Origin: Diplolepis rosae
Lineage: Eukaryota; Arthropoda; Insecta; Hymenoptera; Diplolepididae
NCBI GenBank assembly: GCA_030998225.1
Contig: JAPYXD010000717.1
Span: 186,001-250,000, forward strand
DNA length: 64,000 nt
Direction: 5' to 3'
Below the pieces are notes generated by a model. The model was given only the letters and a program-made list of their open reading frames with translations, searched no databases and had not been told where the DNA came from. The translations under genes and the position numbers were made by a program. This document shows positions 34,773 through 45,676 of the stretch, piece by piece. Within the stretch, counting starts at the first letter, position 1, and each line of letters starts with the position of its first letter.

Positions 34773-35230
34773 CCCAGGTGCGAAATTCGGTCGGCTGCCA
34801 GAGCTTGACCATCGGCCCAAAGTCGGTTCTACTTTGGCAACCGATCGACGGCAACCAGAGTTGGGCCGACTAAGGTGTTTTCAAGCTACCGTGGTCCCAC
34901 TAACGTTGGCAACCGACGTCGGCGGCGAGCGAAAATCCGACCGTCGGCCCTATTTTGGCCCAACTTCGGGCCGCCAATCGGATAAACGGTGGTAGATTGG
35001 TAGGCACGACCGTAAGAATGCAGTCGGTCCAACTCTGGATACAACAGTCAGCTAGCCACAAATCACCATGATGCACCCGACGGTTGGCTCAACCTTGGCC
35101 CAAATATGGGCTGACCGTTGGATATACTCTGGTTTTTTGTTTTAAAAAGATCGGTGAAGTACGGTCGGCTTGACTCTGGGCAATAGATGGCCCGTCCGTT
35201 GACGTAGCATTTACCCTTAACATTGGTTGA
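34773..35230 (+). repeat. Left terminal and subterminal repeats of the 10.6-kb element
   Basis: Begins CCCAGGTGCGAA. Motifs such as TTGGGCCGAC, CCGTCGGCCC and CGGTCGG recur many times in both orientations in a locally GC-rich stretch; probably transposase-binding sites. Confidence 0.7.
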
Positions 35231-35336
35231 ATATAACCTACTCTAATCATCTCGATAGATCTGCTATCGACTGCGGTAGATCTGCTCGTATTATTGGGAA
35301 GTCGAATTGTTGTGTCACTCGTAGACATTGATAAAT

Positions 35337-38305
35337 ATGACTGGAAAAAGGTCGGCATATGAAAGGTTGAAAAAATTCAGGAAATTGAAGCGTAAAAAAG
35401 TTGATGATGATGGCAACAGCGAAAACAGCATTTGTGGTGACGACACCATTAGCGCTTCCAGCCTCATTGAAGAAGCTGATCAGGAGTTAAAAGTTGCAAT
35501 CCCTGAAGATTTGAAGTAAGTGTAATCATTTAAACTCTATTTATATTTGTATTAAAAAATTCTACATTTTTCAACTTTGATGGGTGTTGCTAAGTAGTTA
35601 CAAGTAATAAATGTAAAAACTTTTTGCGCTTGAATAAGTTATACATATTTTCAGAATTTTTAAAGAATTATGAACTTCTTTAGAATGGATTTTTGTGTCG
35701 TCAAGAATTCCAAGAATCGTATAAAATTCCATTTGATTTTTTCTTGTAGACTAGAAGGAAAATTTCACAAAACCTTGCAAGATAATTGCAATTTCTTGTA
35801 CAAAGAGAAAAATGATGTTGAATTAACAGGATTCGCTTGGTAAAAAAGCTGTATTCTGTAATATTTTATAGATTGCAGCAACAAAAATTGGTCTGTAAAT
35901 TTGACAGGCTCATTTATGTAATTTAAAGATATATTGAAATTTTTTTAGAGATTCCACAGGATATCTGCGGTTTCTATTTTAACAGATTACTTTTGTTCAT
36001 TTGAAGTAATTTTTTTCTTCTCGTACTCTCCTCCAGCGTCTTCTCAAATCTTCTATATCCTCCAGAATATTTTGGATCATTCTATAGATCTCTGAATTTT
36101 TCTATGGCGTTTCAGAATCTTCCCAACTTTATCACAATCTCAAAAAGAATTTCTAGAATACCTACTTTGGCATTTTTTTGAACTAGAAAATTGGCAAAGA
36201 TTTGGGAAAATTCTTTGCTAATCTTCTAGTTTCATATGTAAAAAATTCTATTAGTTCTTTATTTTGGAAAAACTAAATACTATATTTCTTGACTTTAAAA
36301 TCTTCAATTAATATTTTGCTGATAACCTTGAAAGATGTTTCTTCGACTTTTGAAGCATTTCATTAAGAACAACGTAAAGACGATTCTGTAAATAGTTCGG
36401 ATACGTGGATTTAACAATCGTTGTGACATCCTAATAACTGAAGATTCTTCAAAATTTTCTGAAAATTTCAATGTCATATTATACGTTGTCAGATTCTTTG
36501 AAACGGAGTTGCAAACTCTAAATTCGGATTCATCCGTTTATGAGCTGGAAAGTGGAACAGGTACTGAGCACAATCTTTTATCAGACACAGGTACAGATTG
36601 TGGACGCGAAATAGGAGAAGCAGGAAGCGATAATCAACTCCTTTTACAACAGACTTTCAAAAAGCTAAGTCTACGTGAAAAACTTGTGAAATGGACTACT
36701 GATAATTTGAAATTCCTTCCACACACAGTTATTGATGAACTATTGCAATTGTTAAGATCAGAAGGTCATTACGATCTTCCAAAAACTGCGGAAACTTTGC
36801 TAAAGACAAAGAGAACAGAAGGTGTGATCATGGAAATGCTGTCCAAGAAGGGAAAATTTGGAGAGTATGTTTACTTTGGTATTAAATCCGGATTGAAATC
36901 AAAGATAGGCAAATCTGATTTCAACGAGGAAAAAATTAATGTCATTGCTAATATAGACGGTTTGCCCCTCTTCAATAAATCAGATATTGAAATGACACCA
37001 ATTTTGATGCAAGTCGTTCACCCAGATTATTTTTGTAACCCTTTTATTGTTGCACTTTATAGTGGAAATTCTAAACTCGACAGTCCAAACGAATTTTTAA
37101 ACGACTTCGTAGAAGAGTGTTCGCAGGTTATAAAACACGGAGTTGAAATTGATTCAAAAAAATATGATTTCGATTTAAAAACTTTTGTTTGTGGTACACC
37201 GGCGTGAGCTCTTGTTAAGTGTACTAAAGAACATACCGGATTCTATGCTTGTGAAAGGTGCACTATAAAAGGAGAAACGGTTAGAACAACCAAAAGTTAA
37301 TCCTAAAAGTCAAGTGAGAGTTTATCCAGACATCGACTGTCCTCGACGAACCAAAAAATCTTTCAAAAAGAAATCTCAACCAGAACATCATCATGATGAC
37401 GAAACGTCACCACTTCTTCGTATTCACAAGTTCAATCCAGTGAAAGGTGTGCTATTAGATAGTATGCATCTGCTTGCTGAAGGTGCGATGAAATTACTTT
37501 TACAGAAATTGATTTTTGGAAAAAACAGGAATAAGCTCAGTCGAGAATATCGAAAATTACTGTCTCAACTCTTGGATCAGGTGTTTGCTTCTGTACCGGA
37601 TGAATTAGCCGGGAATTAGCCGTCAAACGAGTATACGAAGCTGAAGATTTCTTACGGGAGTTTGTTTCCAAAATGCCACTGCTGTATGGGAAATCATCTG
37701 TAGTGATGAACATCCACAATTTAATTCATGTAGCAGACGACGTTAGGTATATGCAAGCTTCGTTATCAGACTACTCTGCCTTTCCATTCGAAAACTCCTT
37801 AGGGAAAATAAAATCTCTGGTACCCTCAGCAAAGAAAGTCGTGGCGCAAGTTTTCCGACGTTCATCTGAAATAGAAGCAGCAGGTAGTGATATCATCATG
37901 CGTTATCCTCTCATCAGCAATGCAAACAAAACCAAAGAGCATTCCTGCAATAATGAGATCTCTTACACAAGAGTCGAAATAAAAAAGTTTCAAGTTGGTT
38001 CGATGTATCCTAATAATCTTGTTCAATTAAACAATGGACAATTTTTCCAAATTTCTAGGATTGTTTCTCGTACCGATGAATTAGATTTGAACAATTTTTT
38101 TATGGAAGGCTTCGTTATCTCCAAAGTTGAAAGCGTTTTGGAAGAACCAATCAAATCAGAAGAAATCGGAATGTACAAAATTCGAAAGATGCCATCTACC
38201 AATGAAGTATCTCCAAAAAGTGTATGCATGTCTGAAATCAAAAGAAAGTGTATTCTAATGATTCTTGGCAAAAGATCTTACATTGTAAGTTTATTACACA
38301 TTTAA
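35337..38305 (+). pseudogene. Transposase of the 10.6-kb element, decayed
   Basis: Exon 1 runs from ATG 35337 (MTGKRSAYERLKKFRKLKRK, a basic leader) to donor GTAAGTG at 35516. A 976-bp intron ends at CAG 36491, and joining continues the same frame (LKFFETELQTLNS). Exon 2 contains REKLVKWTTDNLKFLPHTVI, LPKTAETLLKTKRTEG, MTPILMQVVHPDYFCNPFIV and FVCGTPA, then a TGA at 37205 where the family has Arg (a CpG-type change). A Cys-rich stretch (TGFYACERCTIKGE) follows. After a frameshift near 37280 come DIDCPRRTKKS, GVLLDSMHLLAEGAMKLLL, a probable deletion near 37610, and YGKSSVVMNIHNLIHVADDV with SAFPFENSLGKIKSL. It ends naturally at 38305 (SYIVSLLHI). Motifs match insect CACTA-like transposases often found beside DUF4806 proteins. 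Confidence 0.75.
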
Positions 38306-38562
38306 CAGGGTTCAAAAAATATGTACAAAAATGTAGAAGAGTAATATTTTATTAAATAATGATAATTTGATGTTTATATTCTTTAAATAACAAAACGTTT
38401 TTAAATATTTTATGTATTTTTATTTGTCCTTTCTCGGACCATACATTAAATTAAAATCACTTAATTGAAAACGTTTGAAATAAAAAAAATTTTAATCACT
38501 CAAAGTTGCATGCGATTCGTTTCTTTATCGTGATGTCATCGCTCTTTTACTATTTTTCATCT

Positions 38563-41500
38563 TCACGTCACGTTAAAAACGTTAACAGTAATGCTCCGAG
38601 CCTGACGACCACCATTTCTATCTGACGCTCCCTTGAGCCATTTTCCTGTTATTTGGCAAATTTCTTCGCCAGTGACCGAATTTCCTAATAAGTTGGTGAT
38701 AACATCTGTAAATATATTTATTCTGTTTTGAAATATGCGACCGTAATCGAAGTTTTTACTACAATTAAGTCTTTTTCTTCAATTGACGAAAAACAGAGTT
38801 GTTTCGGTAGGTCCAAAACCTCTAAAGGCGTTCAAAATTATGAAAGTAAAAATTCAAATACGTACAAATTTTTTTTTTTAAATTCCTGATTCAACCACGA
38901 TAAATCTGATTCACAAATAAAAATTCAAAACTGTTGAACGATTTCTAAATTACTATAATGCAAATAATGGGTAGCCGATAAATGCTAAAAAGTACAACAT
39001 TTCTATGAGGATACTTTAAATCTATTGATTAATCAATTCAACTTGAAACTAGATCATATTAAAACTTCATTAGCGCGTTTGAAAAAATAAGTGGGCGATA
39101 ATATGTGACTTAATTCTTTGATGATCACAATTAAGCAAAAAATAAAGATAAAATTGTAGATTTCTGGTTGGATGATTATCAAATTGTCAAATAAATTTTC
39201 AGGATAATTTCATAACATTATTCATTCAATCATCTAAACTTTTTGACAATCTGTTAGAAAATTTGAATTTTCTATATTCTTTTCATACTTGTTTAATCGT
39301 ATAAATTTTCTCAACACCTTTGAGAATCTTCCAGATTTTTTTTCTATCATAAACTGCTACTACCTAGTTCTTTTCTATACATTATTTTAGATGTCTTTCA
39401 AAGATTCTAAGTATTTAAGAAAATTTTGAAAAGTGTCTAAACAGTTCTCAGAGAGTACAAAAGATTTTGAAAGATTTTGGAAGAGTTCAGAAAATTACTG
39501 ATTATTCTAGAATATACGGAAACAGCCTGGTCTGGGATAAATATTCAAGAATTTTGGAAGATTCTCTTAAAAGAAGATTATGAGTGAATTCAAAATATTG
39601 CAAAAGATTAATAAAGAATCCAAAAGAGACTCTTTATTAACTCATCGAAGTTTGAAGATTGTACAGAAATTTTTGAAAATTTTGATAGTCTTTTGTAGAT
39701 TTTGGAAGATCCTGAAGGATCATAGAAGATTCTGTAGGTGCTTAAGAATTTTTAGAAGGTTATTAAAACTGGGACCTATTACGGTACCTGACATGCACAT
39801 AGCAAATTCGGAGTATAGAACGGTTGCAATTTAGGCATGATCGTATATTATAGTTGGAAATTATCTTACCACTCATACATTCGAATGTGTTGGTTGCGCA
39901 AAAATTTCTTTTAGCTGGTAGGCTACTGTTTCTTTTCCCCTCTCCAGAGTAAAGAAGTTGAACTTGTTGGCCAATAATTTTTGGTAAAATTGCTCGCACA
40001 ACTTCCGCAACCTTATCTTTTCTCCTTCCATATGATCGCATTGCGTTCTTCTGCAAGAAATAAATTCTAAAGTGAATGACGGAAAATTCTTTGCGATAGC
40101 GAGTTCTCAAGTAGTTGAAAAATATGAACTAAATAAATTTTTAATTTTCAACCCCACATAAAAGATGAGCATTAGGTTAGGCATGTTATATAACCAAAGA
40201 AAGTTTAAACTGTTTTTTGATTATCTCGTATAACAGGTTTTCAGCTTACCAAGTCCATCGTTTTAACAGAATTTGTGGCCAAAGCACTATCAAAAATTTC
40301 AAAAATGGTGTGATCTACTATGGGAAAAGTGATTTCCAATTTCCGCAGGTCTTCGCTCAGCCCTTTTCCTAGTGGGCGACCCAAGTTCAAAAAACGTTAA
40401 GTTTCAGTCTTTTGTAGAATCAGCTCTATGTCGTACTCAATGCTTTCTTGTACCTTTTCCATTTCCACCATTGTAGTCTCATAGTACTGCATTAAGGCTG
40501 CCTTAATTTCAGCAGATTCTACAATAAAAATTACCAATGCTTCAAACTATTAAATTATTTTTAATTAAGTATAAGTATTTTGTAATATGTAATTTAAAGA
40601 ATAGTGTAAACTCCAATGCTACCAATAACAGTACCTTATTCGTTATTGCTCTCCTTTCTTCTTTTATTATTACACTTTTCCTGTGGTACTAAAAAATATT
40701 ACATTCATAGAATAGTTTACCACCGGGAATTTTATGGTAATAAATTTTTTAAATAATTAAATATTTTCATTTGAATATGATAATTAATTATTTCTGAATA
40801 TTTAGTAAAATAAGTTTTTGCTCAAAGCCTAATATTACTATGTTTTTGATTTTAATTTCTTTAAAAAGCTGAATTCTCAGTTCAAAAAAATGTATCACCT
40901 ATCTACTCAATAAAAAATAGAATCAATTAATTTCGTTACAAAAAATCATTATTATAAGTGTAGTCTCTGCACAAGTTGACCGTGTGGTAGGGCGCAGACC
41001 TTAGATTACTTTAATGTCAGAAGCTAGCATCCGAAAACATTTATTTATTCAAAAAGTGTTTGCTATATCCTTATTAAATTTACCACTTTGACTTGCATCT
41101 GCAGTTGTTTTTCGTCGGAGAATATTGGACACGTATTGCTTTGTTAGAGCATCCTCGTTAGACAATCCTTCTGTTGCAGTTGTGCTGCCAGGATCTAGAG
41201 TCTTCAAATATCGCTCTAGGCGTTTTAATCCTTTTTCATAAGATGCTATAAAATAAAGCGAATTGTGTTCAATAACGTGATTTGGATAATACACTTGCAT
41301 TGTTTTTAAGAAAGTTCGTTGATTATCTGCCAGCCTGAATATCTACCGCACTTTTTGATTATAAATATGTGTTGCTCCTGAAGCCAAGAGGCTTCCGGAT
41401 TTTTGCATTGGCGAACCCACTTCTCCAGATATTTATATTGCTTTGTCTTCGGATAGGAACAAGAGTTTCCATTCTCGTTTAAACAATTTAAGGGAATCAG

Positions 41501-41590
41501 GTCAACGACATTTTTTTCACTCTGGTTTTCTTGAACGAATTGCACAACAGCATGCGTCTGTTTTCGTCGATCCTGCTGCGGATGTTCCAT
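38563..41590 (-). pseudogene. DUF4806-type accessory gene, minus strand
   Basis: ATG 41590 starts MEHPQQDRRKQ, followed by an N-terminal domain (HAVVQFVQENQSEKNVVDLI, then EKWVRQCKNPEASWLQ). A frameshift near 41300 precedes YLKTLDPGSTTATEG, and the exon ends at donor GTAAAT (41083). Further exons: about 40251-40518 (AEIKAALMQYYETTMVEMEK; a TAA about 120 bases in; then LEITFPIVDHTIFEIFDSAL), 39870-40050 (VVRAILPKIIGQQVQLLYSG, FECMS) and 38563-38705 (DVITNLLGNSV, GKWLKGASDRNGGRQARS). Every junction has good splice sites and consistent phase. The last two exons align with those of the plus-strand gene at 43025. One stop and one frameshift suggest a pseudogene, though a sequence error at either cannot be excluded. 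Role unknown; probably DNA- or protein-binding. Confidence 0.7.
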
Positions 41591-43024
41591 ATTCTGAAAT
41601 ATTTCATTAATCACATTTTTGAAGTAATCAGTTCCACTAAATTGAAATCTATCATAAGTTTAGTCAACACAAATACTAAACAAAATGATTTTAAATTGTG
41701 TGCAAAAATGTCATGAAGCTAAAACTAGCTGCTACTTTTCGAAACGATAATTCTTTAACCTTCTTTATATTTCTAAATGAATATATTTGTTCATATACCT
41801 AAGCAAAGATAGTATATTGTATTGTTAGCTCCCGAGCGTAATGAAATGCATCGTTCAGAAAAAGATACAATTTTTATATTGTATAAAAATCTTTTTTTTT
41901 AATAGTGGCTTTTATTTTATTTCATAAAAAAAACAAAAATCAGAATTGTAAAGGGCAGTTGTTCATACCCAAATGGTATTTTTACAGCCAATTAGTATTT
42001 AAACACCAAGCTCGTGGAACGCGACCCTCTTTCATTTCGATATATCATATTGTAAAACCTAATTTTTTGATTCAAACAAAACTGTGTATATTGAAACAAG
42101 AGAAAGAAACGATGCTTCCTTAAATTTAGGTTAAGAACACATGATAAGTTTTAGGCGATCAAAATACTGACTTAATTTTCTTTCTGTGAAAATATGTCTA
42201 TACTTAGAAAGCAGGATTGCTTTTATCTTGGAATTAAGATAAACTTTTTGATAAATTGACGTGGAAGAAAGGCTTCTACATGCCTGATGCAACTTTTTGA
42301 AAACCGTAATGGTGTACTTCGCTGGCAGCCAGTAAATGATCAGCAATATCTTCTCCCCTGAAATGTGAAATCTTTGTTCTGAAGTAAACTCTCTTTCTTG
42401 ATTGGCTAGTAAGTATCATTAAAATTACTTTAAAATTTACCGCAATTTTCACGTAACTTGATTGGCTCACAATCTTGACTCTCCTTCCCGCGTTCATAGT
42501 TTCCTTATACGCCGCAACGTGCTACTCGACTGCTGTGAATGCGGATTTCTTTTATTTTCTTCTAGAAAGATTAATGTAAGTAAGTAATTCAATGTAATAA
42601 TATATTAATAGATTGGATTCCTATATTGCGCTGTATATTGTTATTTTTATTTAGTCTTGATTCTTTATTAGGTCAATTGCAGCTACAGTTTCTTCGTGAG
42701 ATTTGGGAAGTTTACGCGGTTCATTTATATGGTTAACGTAAGTTTTAAAGTTGCATAGATAAGTTGCCATTCACAAGGGCTTTTCACATTTCTGAAATTT
42801 TTTGACATTTTTTTATTGGGTTGCTTTTGAGACCCCCCGAGTCAGGAAAAACGATTTTTGCAAAAGTGTCTATCTGTATTATATTTTGTGCAGTATTTTT
42901 TCAGTCTTTTGAATGATAACTTTATTTGCCTTCCGCATTAGGTTGTGGAAAAATACTAAGTTTAGTTCGCTTATTTTCTTGCACTGAAACTAACACTTGA
43001 TTTCAGATTCTCTCGGTCCTAAAA

Positions 43025-44947
43025 ATGGCGGAAGAAAACAGAATGCCTTCAAAGCGCCAAAAAGTTGAGTCAACTTCTGATCTGACCTCAGGTATGTTAT
43101 AATTGCTTATGATGTATATTTGTATAAGCTATAGAACATTCTTTTTGATTACATATTGGAACTTTGTAGTGATATAAATTGAAGTAGATCAAAGATCGCA
43201 AAGTAATAATTGGAAATTGAATTATTGATTTAAAACTAATGATCCTTAATGACTGTTTATGCATCAATTTATAACTTAAACGTACAATTAATAAACCTAT
43301 TAAATTACAGTGATCGATGTCCAAACGCTCTCTGAAAAGGAGACTGACGAGGACCAGAATTCAGAAGAACAAAAAACAGATGAGGACGAAATACAAGAGA
43401 ATGGCGAAAATAACTTTTTCAAAGAATCTAATCCTGAAGATGCAATAGAAGTTGAACTTACAGTAGTCGAGAATAATGTGATCGAAAAGCAGATACCTAT
43501 TGTAGAACAGCCAGCTGCAGAGGAGCGTATTCATAGTTCACGGAATAAAAGGAAAAACTTAGACAACAGCATGGATATCGTGACAATGATTAAAACCATA
43601 CAAGCAGCCTTGATCCAAAATGCTCATTCTTTTAAACGAAGAATAATCAGAAAGGTGAAAAAAAGTATTGGTCTTCTAGAAGGTGCAATAGAACAAAATA
43701 CAAACGCGCCTCTACTGGTTGATACAACCAAGCATGTGGAAACTCTTCAAATGAAGTTACCAATAAAAGATATTCAAGAATTCATATCTTTCGATAACAT
43801 CGCGTCAAAGAATCCGGAGCAAGTAGAAGCACTGGCAAGTATATGACCTATTAAATCAGAATTATTAACTCATTTTTTAAACGTTGATTCACTATTTCTT
43901 AATTCTCAGAAGGCCATATTTCTCATTCAAAAAATAAGAATTTATGTCACTAGAGTAGCTTTTGTTCTGTTTCAGAAAACATTAATGACGGTTGCCACAC
44001 GCCGATCGTCCAACATCAAGGAAGCCATCCCTAAAATCTTAAAAACATTGATTGACAAAGAAATACAAGAAGGTTTCAGCGCAAGCGGAAGAGGAAAGAA
44101 CAATTTACCGTTCAAAAACACATTGACTTACAAGACAATGCGACGTGAGATTCAGATTCATTTTTATTTATCTTGGAATTTATTAATACTAAAATTTTCT
44201 AAAAACTTCTAAATCTATCCCGAATTTGGAGATATTTTGTTAACATTCTATTCTGAACCAAAGTTCCCCAAATTTGAACTTGAAAATAACCCAAAATGGA
44301 AAAATTAAATCTAAAATTCAAACTGAGCTTCTTACGAAAAATGATGAGACTGAATATTGAGGGGCTTGATAAAAAACAATTGCAAACAAAATTCTAACCA
44401 AATACAAAAATGAAACGCAAAACTTTACATATACTGTTACATATACTGCTTTATATAGTCCGTGAAAAAACCTATCAAAATCTATTTTCATTAGTCAAGT
44501 GCCATAATCTTTGCAGGACATTGTAATTGATAGCTAACATATTTAATTTAATTTCACTTCCAAATATTTTGTTTTAGTCTTCGAATTTGCTCTTATTTGG
44601 CTGAGAAAATTGAAATATCTTTGTTTGCGATATATTTTGGTGAAAAATTGATGCTTCATTACTTAAAAAAATGATCGGGATTTGATTAGGCAAATTTTGA
44701 TATTCTCGGCCCATCCTATTTTTGATAATGGTTTTTTTGTCTAGAAATGTACTCACTTGGGTTACATGAAATGAAATTCTTCAAGATAGGATATTGACAA
44801 CAATGACACTTACCTTTTTCTTAACACTTTGCAGATGTGCTGTTGGATTACTTCCATAACACTTCGGAGTGTGATATTTTGTCAGAACTGAGCACTTGGC
44901 TGGCACGAGCTCGCGACCGTGAAGGTGGTCGAAAAAATCGAATATAA
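43025..44947 (+). CDS. DUF4806-type accessory protein, four exons, intact
   Basis: Exons 43025-43091, 43311-43834, 43976-44144 and 44835-44947 join into exactly 291 codons with no stop until TAA 44945. Exon 1 starts MAEENRMPSKRQKVESTSDL. Exon 2 is acidic (EKETDEDQNSEEQKTDEDE), then basic and helical (SFKRRIIRKVKKSIGLLEGA), then starts the core LPIKDIQEFISFDNI. Exon 3 carries EAIPKILKTLIDKEIQEGFS and GRGKNNLPFKNTLTYKTM; exon 4 has LLDYFHNTSECDILSELSTW and LARARDREGGRKNRI. The pattern fits the DUF4806 family. Intron 2 uses a GC donor (43835, GGCAAGT) with a good AG acceptor; the others are GT-AG. AATAAA follows near 44972. Its function is unknown; the location makes a helper role in transposition or silencing avoidance plausible. 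Confidence 0.78.
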
Positions 44948-45084
44948 TTAAAATAATGTAATATATTCTGTGAATAAATATTATTTTTCCTAAATACGTA
45001 TTTTTCATTTACAAGGCAGTATTGCCAAGCCAACGGTTAGCAGTTAAGGTCAGTTTATGTTATATATAACATAAACTATATAAA

Positions 45085-45373
45085 TATATATATTTATGAC
45101 CCTACCATCGGTTACAAGCTTGGTCGGACGTTTCTTGCCAATGTAGTACCAACCTTATAAATCAAAGTCGGCCCTACAATTTTGCCCAAGGTTGGGCTGG
45201 CATCATCTTAATAGATGGCCCATCTATGGGACCAAATGTCGGGCCGACGTTGAGAAACTAAAGGCGGTTGACCGTTATCATTTAGCTGGTTGGCCCGACC
45301 AGTGGCAAACAAAGTTGGACCGACCGTCTACCAGTTGATCCGACCGTGGGCCGACGGTCAATTCGCACCTGGG
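45085..45373 (-). repeat. Right terminal and subterminal repeats of the 10.6-kb element
   Basis: Mirror of the left end: many GGGCCGAC, GACCGTC and GTTGGCCCGACC motifs, ending CGCACCTGGG. Confidence 0.7.
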
Positions 45374-45676
45374 CACTTAATACAATATTAATAAAATCGT
45401 AAAATTCTGAAAATTTGTTAAGCTAGCGCGAGTGGAAGTAGAGAAAACAATTTTTTTTTAAATGTAATTCTCCCAATTACTTGAAAAATTAGAAGTTTTA
45501 AAAATTTTTGCAAAAGGAAAAACGATGTGCCTTGAAAGTGTGTACAAGTCCTTGAAATTCAAATTCGAACGATTTTTATAATTAATTATCCTGTACATTT
45601 AGATACAATTTTTGTATTTGGAATAAGTTTTCTGCAATTACGAAAAAATTTATTTAGAGTACATAAAATTTTTTGT
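45374..45676. other. Short AT-rich flank
   Basis: Lies between the 10.6-kb element and the right inverted arm. Nothing recognised. Confidence 0.4.

Larger units (their letters stand above)
34773..45373 (+). mobile_element. 10.6-kb transposon with two DUF4806-type genes
   Basis: The ends are inverted copies: CCCAGGTGCGAA at 34773 and TTCGCACCTGGG ending 45373. Both are followed inward by 300-450 bp unusually rich in GGCCGAC/GTCGGCC motifs, resembling the subterminal repeats of CACTA elements. Gene order: transposase on plus (35337-38305), a DUF4806-type gene on minus (38563-41590) and a second on plus (43025-44947). The rest is AT-rich intron or spacer with no other gene. A clear target duplication was not found; the bases next to the ends are CA on both sides. 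Superfamily (CACTA-like) is inferred from structure and transposase motifs. Confidence 0.75.
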
